This document shows positions 52,305 to 63,693 of a stretch of DNA of 64,000 nucleotides, piece by piece. The first letter of the stretch is position 1. Every line of letters begins with the position of its first letter. The stretch is taken from positions 1-64,000 of the forward strand of contig MSJI02000689.1 of NCBI GenBank assembly GCA_001931905.2. Direction: 5' to 3'. The notes under the pieces were generated by a model that was given only the letters and a program-made list of their open reading frames with translations, was not told the DNA's origin and did not search any database. The translations under genes were made by a program, and so were the position numbers. This stretch comes from Cladosporium sp. IMV 00045 (lineage: Eukaryota > Ascomycota > Dothideomycetes > Cladosporiales > Cladosporiaceae).

Positions 52305-53201
52305 GCGGGAATCAAAAGAGGGGAAAGGTTGATGATTGGCGTATTGGGTCTGGATGGGTGGTTGGATTACCAGCGGTTCCAGTTATAAATAATGTAATGA
52401 AACAACTGTTTGTATTGTTCTGCAGTCCCAATATCTTTCTGGTCGCTGCCATTTATGGTCTTGTCGTCTGCTGAAATTGCGTTGCAACGTTAGAAGCCAT
52501 CTATCGTGAATCTGTTCAGATCTTTAGGTATGGACTTCAAAGCTTATTGACGCTCCATATCCAAAAAGCAATACGAGCCAACATACAGCGCCGAGACTCA
52601 TATATGATCATCCTAATAAAGCACATATGATTTCATCATGCTGTATATGGTGACAGAGCATCCTTCCCGCGAAAGTGGTGGTATACACAGCAAAGTATCT
52701 CAAGGCGATCGCAGATATAGGGTTAGGGTTGGAGTTAGCATTCAACTCCACCCCTTTAAGCGTATGCCTCTGAAAACCCATTCCCGTGGAAATAAAAAAG
52801 TAGATCATCCGCATCGGGCATAAGGCAACCCTGCATTCCCCGAACCCTGAGATCGACACATCGTCGTCGAGAAGGTGTGGACTCTCACATCAATCGCCGA
52901 AGACGGCATATCATCACCCCGCGTTTCGAGGCAAGGTGGGGTTGTCGAGCTCTCGACATAACCGAACAAGCACGAAGATGAGGAGAAACGCGCAGTAACG
53001 AGGTCTACCTTATTTAGATCGTGCAAGTAGACGGTTGATTGCACGTATTGAAACCCTTCACATAAAAACACCTCTGATCCCATCGACCTTCCTGCGACAG
53101 ATAGCATTGAACACATCCTCCCATACCAATCCATATCAACATTTCCTGTACCACCCCCCAACCCCCAAAACAACAACATCACCACCAAACCCTCCCCAAA
53201 G
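52305..53201. other. Intergenic between CYP505 and first SDR
   Basis: 897 bp, containing the CYP505 3' UTR and the SDR promoter. Two tandem TTAGGG-like units (TAGGGTTAGGGTTGG) lie at 52718-52732. The last 60 bp are CA-rich leader sequence. No gene supported. Confidence 0.5.
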
Positions 53202-54146
53202 ATGTCCCAAGGCAAACTCCACCCCAAGGTCGCAATCGTGACCGGCGGCGGCGGCGGTTTCGGCAAGGGCATCGCGGCCGAGTTCGTCAAGCAAGGCGGG
53301 CGCGTGATCATCGCCGACATGGCGGAAGAAGTGGGCGCGAAAACCGCTTCGGAGTTGGGGTGTGAGTTCGTGCGAGCAGACGTCACCAAGAAGCAGGACT
53401 GGGAGGCACTGGTGAAGTTCGCGGATGATAAGTTTGGACGCCTGGATGTGGTGGTGAATAATGCTGGGACTACTTATCGCAATAAGGTATGTTGCTTTTT
53501 CTTCCCGGTGAAGGGAGGTGGAGGAGAAGAGGTTGGAGGAAGGGACGGAGACAGCAGCAAGTCAATCCATCGTTCTACGAACTAAACTGACCACATCGAA
53601 CCAAAACCACAGCCCACCAACGAAGTCACAGACGAAGACTTCGACAAAGTCTTCACCGTCAACGTGCGCTCCATCTACTACTCGGCCAACGTCGTGGTGC
53701 CGTACATGCAGTCCAAGGGGCTGGGCGGCAGTTTCGTGACGATCGCCTCGACGGCGGGGATCAGGCCGCGGCCCGGTTTGACGTGGTATAACGCTTCGAA
53801 AGCGGCGGTCATCAACGCCACGAAAACCATGGCGGTCGAGTTCGCCAAGGACAAGATTCGCTTCAATAGCGTTTGCCCCGTTGTTGGGCTGGGGACGGGG
53901 TTGTGAGTTCTTGCTCCTTTTACTGAAACCATGTTTTGGCCGCTGACTGAACCATTCCTTACTTTCTACAGATCCGACCTCTTCCTCGGCAAGCCGGAGA
54001 ACGAGAAGACGTTCATGGCCACCGTGCCCCTTGGACGAGGATGCACGCCCGAAGATGTCGGGAATACTTGCGCTTTCTTGGCGAGCGAGGAGTCGGCTTT
54101 CTTGACTGGTATTGACATGCCCGTCGATGGTGGAAGATGTGTGTAG
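53202..54146 (+). CDS. Short-chain dehydrogenase/reductase (classical SDR, 3-oxoacyl-reductase-like)
   Basis: Three exons, 53202-53486, 53613-53902 and 53972-54146, in frame, giving 249 residues, the usual classical SDR length. The cofactor loop is TGGGGGFGKG near residues 15-24, then DMAEE after strand 2, where an acidic Asp favours NAD(H). NNAGTTYRN, STAGIRPRPG and the active-site YNASK (Tyr and Lys four apart) follow, with PVDGGRCV at the C-terminus. The first intron is 126 bp. It converges on the dihydroxyacetone-kinase gene with only 131 bp between stop codons. In that context it could oxidise a polyol to a ketose or reduce the reverse way; the substrate is not readable from the sequence. 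Confidence 0.93.
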
Positions 54147-54277
54147 ACGAGTCGACGAGCATCATCAACTGGACGAGGGGATTTGGGATTGGTTGAGAGA
54201 ATTCAAACAGTGTTCAAAGACGACTTTTGGTATTAGTATTAATCAAGAATGGTCCATTACGGTGCACTTCGTATCAT

Positions 54278-56227
54278 TCACACTTTGCCGGCCATGCCTT
54301 CGTGAAAAGCCGTCAAGAAAAACGCCGCAGCCTTCGCTCCAGGGTCAGGCGCCGAAGCTGAGCTAGCACCGGAATCGCCAACATAAGTTGCTGTTCAATC
54401 TGTCAGTAATTGTCTCGAGAACGTAAGCAGTGCGGCCTGGCGATCTGAAACTTACCTCTGCCGAACTTAGCTTTCATGCCAGCAGTTGTTTCTGCACCTT
54501 GCTCAGCAGCCTGCACCGCCTTCGCAAACCCCTCCTTCTCAAAAGTCTCGCAGAACGGAATGAGCGTGTCCATGACTGTCCTGCCACCCTTCCTGGCGCT
54601 CGTATATCCCATCAAATTCCTCAGCGCCTGGCCAGCCGCTTGACCCGCTACCTTCTCATCAACAACAAAACCAGAGCCAGCCGCAGCGGCAGCTTGCCTC
54701 AGATTGGTAGCAAAAGACGCAACGCTAATAGCGATGATAGCGCCGAGCGTGCCGCCGATTTCTTCCACAGCCTCGTCGATTTCGTCCAAGATGTGGAAGA
54801 TCTTCCCGGTCTTGCAGAGACCCGCGTCGAGTCTGCGCAGGATGCCCTGGCACATGCCCACCACCGCTTCGCCGCAGTCGCCGTCACCCATCTCGATGTC
54901 CCATTTGGTGAGGTCTGGTTCCGAGGCGATGGCGGCGTTGCATGCATTGCGGAGGGCGGTCTCGACGCTTGAGGCGTCGATCGTAGGACCCTGGTTTGTG
55001 TCTGCGGCTTTGGCGTCTGTGTCGTTGTCTGATGTTTGAGGAACTTCGTGTGCTTCGCGGTAGCCGTTGCGAGGCCAAGCTGGTGCGGTGGTTTCGGCAT
55101 CGAGGAGTTTCAGCAGGTCTTTGACGGATGTCTTCGTCGTTCGCTCGATGCCTGAGACGTTCAGAAGAGACAGAGACCAGCCGGGTGCGTTGAGCGATGT
55201 TTCGAATGCTTGTACGTAATGGCGGTCCGGTGTGATATTCCAATTCTTCTTCAAAAGCCTGCGCGTCGTCGCCGTCAAGGCTTCGAGTTCAAGGTTGGAC
55301 ATGCCACCGAAGTTGTTGATGAGTAGGAGAGTCGTGTCGTTGGGCTTGAACTCGACGAAAGCGCGATCTTGGTCGTTCGGGTCCAAGCAGTACTTGAGCA
55401 TATCGGAGACGAGGTCGTCTACGCTTGGCATTGGGTCGATTTCGTGAAGTCCGGACTCGTTGTGAATTCCCATGCCCAATACAACGGCGCTGTCCGGGAT
55501 GTGTCTATGATGTTCGCGACCGGGGATATGGCAATGGTCAAGACTCTGCAGTATGTTAGCCTTATGTAGCTCGGGGATGTTGTTAGGGAAGCGAAACCCA
55601 CCGAGCCGACTGTCACGCAGTTGTCGTTGACCGCCTGGCCAATGTTAAAGCATGTCTCAAAGTCATAGCCTGCTTCCGAAGCACTTCCACAAAGCTTCAG
55701 AACTATTACCAGTCAGTGGTTTAGTTCTGCAACGCAACGCATAATATATGCTCACCAAACATGTTTCCAGCAAGTCCTCTTCTTCCCAGATTTGAAGTCT
55801 GATTCCTTCCTAAGGCGACATCATCCGTCATTCGAAGAATCTCAACCTTCTTGCCCATCCCCATAGCTTTCTCTTTGGCAAGTCCAAAATGCAGGTTGTC
55901 GCCGGTGTAGTTTGTGATGCAGAGAATGATGCCCACATCCGAAGGTGCATGTTTGATCGCTGACATGACCTGTTTGGTAGAAGGTGATGCAAACACTTCG
56001 CCGTTGACGGCAGCAGATAGCATGCCATCACCAACATATCCACTCCATGCCGGCTCGTGGCCGCTACCGCCTCCTGAAATTACTGTGACCTTGGATGGCG
56101 AGTGTGTCTTGGAATATACGATTTTGTTGGCTGCGTCCAGGGCCAGATGGCTGTTTCTTTCAACCAGACTCTCGAGGCCAAGGACCACGAGACCCTCGGT
56201 AGAATGGAAAAAGTGCTTGGTGCTCAT
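54278..56227 (-). CDS. DAK1: Dihydroxyacetone kinase family protein (DhaK-DhaL fusion)
   Basis: Four exons: 56227-55756, 55702-55602, 55545-54456 and 54390-54278, in frame, giving 591 residues, the normal length of eukaryotic Dak. The DhaK half opens VTVISGGGSGHEPAW and GYVGDGMLSAAVNGEVFASP, and carries the substrate-binding His219 in GMGIHNES, which forms the hemiaminal with the ketose. The DhaL half has GDGDCGEAVVGM with the Mg-ATP-binding Asp at 411-414 region, GTLGAIIAI, and a C-terminal YVGDSGASSA. All key residues are present. It phosphorylates dihydroxyacetone or a related short ketose (such as glyceraldehyde or erythrulose) with ATP. It shares a divergent promoter with a Zn2Cys6 regulator, which suggests induction by the substrate. 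Confidence 0.95.
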
Positions 56228-57384
56228 GATGGTGGAGAAAAGAAAGTAGAAGCGATTTCGCTAGGAAAGACAGTGGAGGCTGGAATCGAGGGAAAGGAAA
56301 GCAGAGGTACTCAGCCTCTGCCGGGTCATCTCACGTATTTCTATCCAGCAGGCTATTCGGACTCGCCTACACAGCCTATGGCGGTCTGATGAGGCGTTCA
56401 GGCTCTTGTCTGACGGCCTCAAAATATCACCATGAACCCCTCAATGTCCCTCGAAGACCCCGCGCGTGGAGCTTGCAACGGCCAGCCACAAGGGCGTGTG
56501 TGCTCACGGAGAGCTCGATTAGGCAATTCCGGGCGCTGTTTGGGAACGCAACGATAGAGTGGGTTTGACATCAGAAATGCGGATATCGCACGCAAACTCT
56601 GCACCGGAGTACCGTGTTTGGGAGTCAGAGGGAACGGAAGGGAGTTCTCGTGCTGAAAACAATTCTGGAGTCCTCACCACACGGTATGCCGGTGTGGTCG
56701 GGATGACGAAAGCAACAGTGAAATTGTTTAGGAGAGAAACGACCGGCCTAGCTTGACTCGCCCTGCCTGGGTCTTTTCTTAAGTATGTCGCTGCGAGTCT
56801 CGCCGTTTACATGTGTATCGTCGTTGAACATGTTCAATTGCCCCATCAAACGTGGCATCTAAGATCTGATTCAGTATCAATTATGGTGATGCATTTTCCA
56901 TGGTAACTTCTCTTCCTGCGGAAAATTAGCATTGATCCTTGTACCGCCAGAGGTGATTGCCTAATAAGCCGCGCCATTTCCTTCAAGTACACATTCAAAG
57001 GTAGGAAATGGACTAGATTTTCCAAGATAGGCGCTATATCGATGGAAACTAGTGTTCATCAGCGACGGCTTCTTACAATCTTGGTTGAATACCTACCAAC
57101 TTTTAATAGATTGTTGTTCCCGCCATCCAAAGAAGTTCTTAGTCGCCGACATACTTCATTGAAGGCCCTCATTAGTGCCTGCAGAACCTGACCTAGACCC
57201 CATTTGTCGTTCCCCCGCATCACTCTCAGGTCAATTTACGACTCTGCAGGCGACCTCGTGTCGAGGAACTGTACAGACGACACTCGACACGAACACTAGG
57301 GCTATACCATCTGCCACGCGACAGTCGATACCACGCTACTGTGGGGCCCATCGCGACTCGGTCGCTGCTGAAGGTATCGACGAG
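56228..57384. promoter_or_regulatory. Divergent promoter, DAK / Zn2Cys6 regulator, with two CGG-N4-CCG repeats
   Basis: 1157 bp between divergent starts and free of supported genes. Two perfect inverted repeats of the form CGG-N4-CCG occur at 56605-56614 and 56682-56691, 77 bp apart. Paired CGG half-sites are what Zn2Cys6 dimers bind, so these are candidate operators for the adjacent regulator. This is inference from pattern only. Confidence 0.45.
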
Positions 57385-59393
57385 ATGATGTCTTCAAGTC
57401 ACGGCGTGACCGGGACTGCGAGTGGCAAGAAACCCAGGAAACCGCGAGGCAGAGGCTTGCGAACAAACACCGGATGGTAAGTCGAAGGTCTGGATTGGGT
57501 CCTGTCGTTCTCAATGCATTAAACTGGGCCATGTTACCTACATGCAGTGGACATGCCTTCTTCCGCAGTTGAAGGAACTCCTGTTCCTATGTGTCTTGCC
57601 GTGACTTGCCACGAGACGAGACAGCGCGCGCGGCTGACAGTATCCGTTCCAATAGCACTATATGTCGAAAGAGACACACTAAGTGCGACGAAGTCAAACC
57701 AATATGCGGACCATGTGCCAAAGGATCACGGCCATGCGTCTACGGCACATCAGCCACTACAGCCCAGGCGAAGCCCGTGTCAGGCTCAATTGAAAACACA
57801 TCCATGGAGAATCCAACTCCTCCTGCCCCGGAGCTGCCGGCATTGGAAGCTTCTGGTCCAATCAGTAACAAATTCATGGAAAATCGCCCAGGAGAGCACA
57901 CCAGGTTCTCTCCAATTCGTGATGCCGAAAGCGTCCAGCCACAACTTTGGCGCAAAGAGTCGCTGCACGAAAGTGCTGTGCAAACCTCAAGTCCTCAGTC
58001 AAGTCTAGGGTCAGCTTACGGTACAGAGGTTGCGCCTCTGAGATGGTTCGGCCTGTTAGCTGGCGACGTCTCAGATTACAACAATACCCACCAAATTTCG
58101 CCTCTGGAAACTCTGGGTGATGCGGCACTCTCGCAAATCTATATAAACCAGCCCACGAGCATTGTGCAGAGGCAGTATTCGACAGCATCCAATGAGACAG
58201 GGCCACAGCCTTCAGCGTTGTCGTCACGCTCGCACTCCAACGTATCTGGCATAGATGAGCGCAATTATTGGCGATCGCAAGAACCCATCGCGTTGCAAGG
58301 CCACGAACATGAAATGCTGGAACGATTCGTCAACGGAGTGTCTCTATGGATTGACTTGTTCGATCCGTCCAGGTACTTCTCTTCGTTTGTGCCTCACCTT
58401 GCGCTGCACAACGAAGGCTTAATGAAAGCATTGCTCGCACTGGGCGCGAGGCATTTATCCATCAAGCCTAACGCTACAGGCGACACAATCGTCGATCGAA
58501 CGGCCGCTGTGCAATACTACTACGAGACGCTGCAGTATCTCCAGTCTGCAATGCGATTCACTTCGTACAAGAACAGCCTGGAGCTTCTCGCGACTGTTCT
58601 TGTCGTGAGTACGTACGAGATGATCGACGGTGCAGCGAAGGGGTGGGAGCGCCATCTAAAAGGCGTATTCTGGATCCAGCGCAGCCGAGAAATTAACGGC
58701 GAATCCCGCGGTCTCGAACAAGCAGTATGGTGGGCATGGCTGCGGCAAGATATCTGGGCTGCGTTCCGCGAGCACAGGCGATGCTTCAGCTTCTTCAAAC
58801 CCACCAAGCCATACCAAGCAATGGATCTCTGGGACATGGCGTCTCGGATTGTGTACATCCTAGCCCAGGCTGTCAACTACAGCTCCGACGAAGAGAGGAA
58901 AAGCGGCGAGACAGACTTGCCTTCACGAATACATCGCGCTACCACCTTGCTAGGACTGCTGGACGAATGGCGCCGGAACGTTACCATTCACTTCAACTCA
59001 CTCCCGATCCAGGGACCCTTCGAGTCCGCATTCGTGCCTCTATGGTTCAACCCACCATCCCTCGGTGTCTCGGTACAGATGTATTGCATGGCGCGCATAC
59101 TACTACTGGTAAACCAGCCCGCCGCCGGTGGATACATCGAATGCCAGAGTCGGGAAAGGACCATAGCGGAGTGTGTCGAAACGATTGGTGGGATCGCGAT
59201 GAAGCTCACTGACGATGCCTCGCGGCTCATGTCGACGCAGTGTTGCTTCGCCGCGGGTCTATATTGTACCGTTCCTGCGAAGCAGCAGAGCCTTGCGGAG
59301 CTGATTCGCTCGCATACGGCGCATACGGGATGGCCTACGAATGCCGATTTGGTGCAGGAGTTGATGGTGCATTGGGCTGAGCAGGGGACTTGA
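57385..59393 (+). CDS. Zn2Cys6 transcription factor (Fungal_trans_2-like), probable cluster regulator
   Basis: Two exons, 57385-57476 and 57656-59393, giving 609 residues. The 179-bp intron splits the first zinc ligand codon (TG/C), so the cluster only appears after splicing: C-x2-C-x6-C-x6-C-x2-C-x6-C reading NTGCTICRKRHTKCDEV, then CGPCAKGSRPC. A basic stretch (KKPRKPRGRGLR) precedes it. The regulatory domain (about 230-600) includes MLERFVNGVSLWIDLFDPSR, FVPHLALHNEGLMKALLAL and LARHLS-like GARHLS, typical of the Fungal_trans_2 group, with long helical segments to the end. It is divergent from the kinase and convergent with the transporter (193 bp between stops). By position it is the likely pathway-specific activator of the block from 53.2 to 63.1 kb. 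Confidence 0.9.
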
Positions 59394-59586
59394 ACATTTC
59401 ATTTACATGATACTGACTTCAACGCATGGTCATCGATTGGTAGCAGCTCAGTGGACGTTTAACGATGTGATATTTGGTCAATGATGCAAAAAACCGGTCT
59501 GTACTGTATTTTCTTGGTCTAATGAGAGTCGTAAACACAAATCTAGAACAATGTACATCTTTTGATCATCCCAATCCCATCCCTGC

Positions 59587-61271
59587 TCACATGTATTTGC
59601 GAAACAGCACGTGAGCAACGGCATACACAACAACGCCGAACGCCGCCATACCGGCGATGACACCAAAGCCAAGCAGATACTTCGGCGCATCATCCTCGGG
59701 GAATAGGTAAGCACCATAAATTTGCGCAAGATTTCCCAGCGCATTGACAAGCGCCAGCGACACAGCCCTAGTCTCCCTAGACATATCGGCGAAAGTACTG
59801 GAAGCATAGCTCAGAGCCATGCCGTTGGTGCTCCACAGACCCGCAGCCATGATGACCAGCAGGGCGTAGCGGGCTGCGTAGCCGTAGACGAAGCAGATGC
59901 AGATGGCGCAGATCAGCGAGCTCACGAGCCAGCCTGAGATGATCAGACCACGTTGCCGGCGGTATTTGTCGCCGAAGTAACCGGTGAAACCGACGCAGAC
60001 GAAAGCTACGCTGTAGATGGGCACGACCATGAATTGGGCTTGCACGGCGCCATATCCGAGGCCGGCGACGAGCGTCGGGTAGAAGTAGGATAGTGTGGAA
60101 GATCCGACGATGACCATATAGCCGGCAATCATGAGCCAGACTTTCCAGGAGGTGATGGCTTGCACGAAAGCTTTTGCCGAAGATACGTGGGCAGTCTCTT
60201 CGGTTTGTCCGTGCCCCGAGTCCTCTTCCAGTCGAGAAATGGCGATCTCACGCTGCCTTGGGGTGAGCATCTTGGTGTTGGCCGGGTAGTCGGGTAGGAG
60301 GAAGAACGAGATGATGGCCCAGCCGCAAGTGGCTGCACCTTCGACGATCTAGAGAGTGGTCAGTCATCGTCTGAGTATCTTCTATGGATGACTTCAATAC
60401 TTACAAAAAGCCATCTCCAGCCTCGTAATCCATGTGTGCCCTCTGTGGATCAATTAGTCGTCTGATTCGATCAGAAAGGCAGCGAAAGGACACAAACCAA
60501 GTCCACCGGTGATTGCGCCCGCGATGATACCCCCGAAAGCACCGGACAAGACGGCTGCAGAGATGTAGACGGCAAATCGTTTCGATTGTTCCTCCTTCTT
60601 ATACCATGACGAGAGCATGAGTAAGATACCGGGCGCGAAACCCGCTTCCAGGACACCGACCAGAGTCCGCAGTGCGACGAGATGTTCGTATGTCTTGATG
60701 ACGGCCATGCAACATGTCACCTGATCCTGGTTAGATTACGACTTGGGTGATGATGGAACAGTGACGATACGTACCACACCCCAGAGAAACATGATTGTTG
60801 GAAGAAAGATCGAAGGTTTCGTCCGAGCGAGGACAAGGTTGCTTGGAACTTCGAACAGAACATACTGAGATCAGAAGAACATTGTCAATATTTGCAAGGG
60901 AGGTGCATAGGCATCCTCTATTGGCCATCGTGGATATACGTACAGTGATGAAAAAGACGATCAAACTGATCGAGTACTGGTCACTGTCCATGCCTAGATC
61001 GTCCGTCATGCCTGCAACTTTCGCATTGCCGATGTTGGTTCGCTGTTCGACGGTCAGTCGAAATCCTAGACGAAAGGAGGTCGATCGGTATACATACGTC
61101 CATATAGCTCAGAAGATACATGATCCAGACACAGGGCAATAGCCACAGATCGACCTTTCGAACGAGCTTCTTCTCCTCTGCCGCTCTTTCGGCATCATTG
61201 AGAACGACCTCTTCGGACTCCTCGACATGTTTAGCGATCTCCATGTCGGCCATGTTCTTGTCAAGTGACAT
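59587..61271 (-). CDS. MFS transporter, anion:cation symporter (Dal5/ACS) family
   Basis: Six exons: 61271-61098, 61042-60944, 60864-60775, 60720-60498, 60442-60405 and 60348-59587, in frame, giving 461 residues with about 12 helices. The order of family marks is LVRKVDLWLLPCVWIMYLLS, YMDRTNIGNAKVAGM across junction 1 (the ACS signature DRTNIGNA), YVLFEVPSNLVLARTKPSI, TLVGVLEAGFAPG, LSSWYKKEEQSKRFA and GLRGWRWLFIVEG. ACS carriers import organic acids, sugar acids, vitamins, ureido compounds and similar anions rather than neutral sugars. This bears on the cluster's substrate. An isolated CTATATAG lies at 61355-61362, about 85 bp upstream of the start, a plausible TATA element. It shares a divergent promoter with the second SDR. 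Confidence 0.94.
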
Positions 61272-62229
61272 GTTGGGTACAAGATAATTGGGAAATGAGA
61301 AGTGATGAAAATCTTCTCTCAAGAGCGAACGAACAAGGCGGAAGATGCTGCCGTCTATATAGGCACAGGGCCCATCGTCAAATACATACCCCGGACCTGC
61401 CCGCCACGATGAGCCGAGTGCAAGACCAAGGTCAGTTTTAGGTGAGTGTAGTGAGCGACGGTCGATGTGACCGCAGCAAGAAGACGAAATCCCGTGACGC
61501 AAAATCGTAGGCAAGAATGCTAACGTCCATAGCGCGTCTGGCCAATCGTAGATCGTTCTCATGTTTAGGTTCACTCCATACTGTTCTCCGCATGTTCGTG
61601 TGTGGAGGCGGAGGTGGCGTTGCCTCGCGTCGAGGCGCATCTCGAGACGAGGACGGGCATCGTCCGGATCTGCAAGCACGATCGCTTCTATCGATGTCCC
61701 CGAGGCGGCGTTCATGATTCAAGCGGCACTTGAAGCAGACTTGTTCACGAGCTATTCGCCAGAGTCCTTGCCAAATCAAGATGGAAATCAATAAACATGA
61801 AGCAGATGTGCCATTGGAGGGTGGATCGAACCAGGCAAATTCCACGGGCAAACCTCCCTCCAAACCGTACATGTCAATGGAGAATAATGCACATGACATC
61901 CGAAACAAGCGGCTTCGTCACATGGCTCGTCTCGTGGCTGATAGACGTCGCCGACTCCATCTCTCCATGCGGCATTTCTTCAAAGATGGTCTGCATGTTT
62001 GTGGAGCTCTGTTCCGACAAGGCAAGTGATTCGGCAACCCTACCGAGCAGTACTGCCAAACAGTAAAATATATTAGAGTCCGCATCGGTACGCAAACTAA
62101 ACAGTTCCCTTGATCGTCTTACCCTTCTTCCCTACCAAACTCCTCCACTACATCTTAGCATCTCCCTCCGATCCTCTACTTTGTCATTTCTCGAGAGAAG
62201 CACTCCGAATTACACCACTCACCAACGCA
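61272..62229. promoter_or_regulatory. Divergent promoter, MFS / second SDR
   Basis: 958 bp with no supported gene. A CTATATAG element lies at 61355-61362 near the MFS start. A CGG-N7-CCG inverted repeat lies at 61654-61666. Half-site spacing differs from the repeats in the DAK promoter, so common control is not demonstrated. Confidence 0.45.
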
Positions 62230-63123
62230 ATGGTTCAAGCAGTCTCAATCCACGAGACCGGCGCAGCACAGCAGGACGGCACCACCGTCCCCTCAGCCAC
62301 CATGGACGGATCAGAGAGCATGCCCTACCTTTCAACAGAGCCCGCACCGAACGCAAACTGGGCCGTAACACTCAGCAACAAAGTCATCGCCGTGACAGGC
62401 GCCAACCGCGGCATCGGCCTGGGCCTAGCCGAAGTCCTCCTGGCCAACAACGCCGCCTGCGTCTACTCGCTCGACGTCCTCGAGCCCGGCGAGGAATTCC
62501 AAGCCCTTGCGAAGAAGAACCCCAACCGCTTCAAATACCTTCACATGGACGTCACGGACGACGCCTCCGTGGCGAAGACCGTCGACCAAATCGTCTCCGC
62601 CGAAGGCGCCATCCACGGCATGGTCGCCAACGCCGGCATGACCCGCCATCAACCCGCGCTCGACTTCGCCCGCGAGCAAGTCGAGCAGCTGTTCAAGCTG
62701 AACGTCTTCGGGGCCTTCTCGTGCGCGCAAGCGGCGGCGCGGAAATTCATCGAACTAGGAATCAAAGGCAGCATTGTCTTCACGGCCTCAATGACCTCCT
62801 ACCGACCGAACCGCGCGGGCCCCTCGGCGCCCTACGGCGGCACCAAAGCGGCCGTGAGGAACATGACGCACACGCTGGGCATGGAGTGGGCGAAGCACGG
62901 GATTCGAGTCAACTCTGTGAGCCCGGGCTTCGTGCGCACGCAGATGACGGCGAAGATCGAGTCGGCGCCGGATTTCGAGACGAAGATGAAGTATTACGGC
63001 GGCATGCCGCGGCTGGCGCTGCCGCAGGAGTTGGGGGGGGCGTATGTGTATCTGCTGAGCGATACTGCTTCGTACACGACGGGGATTGACATTCCGGTGG
63101 CAGGTATTGTTGGTGCTTGGTAG
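62230..63123 (+). CDS. Short-chain dehydrogenase/reductase (Sou1/mannitol-dehydrogenase-like SDR)
   Basis: Single exon, 297 residues; I use the ATG at 62230 (MVQAVSIHETG). A 50-residue N-terminal extension precedes the SDR core: cofactor loop TGANRGIGLG near 58-67, SLDVLEPGEEF, HMDVTDDAS, VANAGMTRH, a serine-containing FTASMTSYRPN, and active site YGGTK. The C-terminus is YTTGIDIPVAGIVGAW. The sequence resembles polyol-type SDRs (L-xylulose reductase, sorbose or mannitol dehydrogenases), which interconvert polyols and ketoses with NADP(H), but specificity is not certain. It is intronless, unlike the SDR at 53.2 kb, and clearly a different subfamily, so the two probably act on different steps rather than being duplicates. 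Confidence 0.93.
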   Translation: MVQAVSIHETGAAQQDGTTVPSATMDGSESMPYLSTEPAPNANWAVTLSNKVIAVTGANRGIGLGLAEVLLANNAACVYSLDVLEPGEEFQALAKKNPNRFKYLHMDVTDDASVAKTVDQIVSAEGAIHGMVANAGMTRHQPALDFAREQVEQLFKLNVFGAFSCAQAAARKFIELGIKGSIVFTASMTSYRPNRAGPSAPYGGTKAAVRNMTHTLGMEWAKHGIRVNSVSPGFVRTQMTAKIESAPDFETKMKYYGGMPRLALPQELGGAYVYLLSDTASYTTGIDIPVAGIVGAW

Positions 63124-63693
63124 AAAGATGTTTTGAGGGTTTTGAGATAGACATACCAATGCGACGATTCTTATGAGTAAATGTCGCAATCCATGTGAAG
63201 AGCGTGACAATGTTGGCTTTGTTTGCTTTCTGAGTGTCAAGCCGTAACAGGTGGGTAAAAATAGCACAAGGACTTCAGCCAACCAAATAATTGGTTGGTC
63301 GGACTTCGTAACGTCACTCAAATATGAATGCAAGTCGGAGGACTGTTAGAGAAAACATCATTTTGTGTCCGATAAGGAAAGATTGATTCGTTCGTGTTCG
63401 AACAAGCAGCAGAATTAGACCAAACATTTGCCAACGGTGCTGTTCTAGACACAACAAACTGAGTTGAGTGCAGTAGCCATGAGAATACTATCCATCATCG
63501 CCTTCCACGCTTCTTAAAGTGGTATAAGCCGCAATAAAATCGCAGGAATCTCGCCGTGACAGATCCAAACCCAATGCTCTTGAAGTGAAGAAAAATCAGG
63601 TGACATCCAACATCACTCTAAATAGGAATGCAAAAGAAACACAACCGAAAAACGCCACACAGCGCGTTACGTATCGGAGAAACCCAAGGCTCA
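63124..63693. other. Convergent 3' region, second SDR / right-edge gene
   Basis: 570 bp with facing 3' flanks. No supported gene. Confidence 0.5.

Noticed and set aside
43434..63123. The whole right third as one secondary-metabolite cluster
   Set aside because: No polyketide synthase, NRPS, terpene synthase or prenyltransferase is present; the content fits carbohydrate use and catabolism better.
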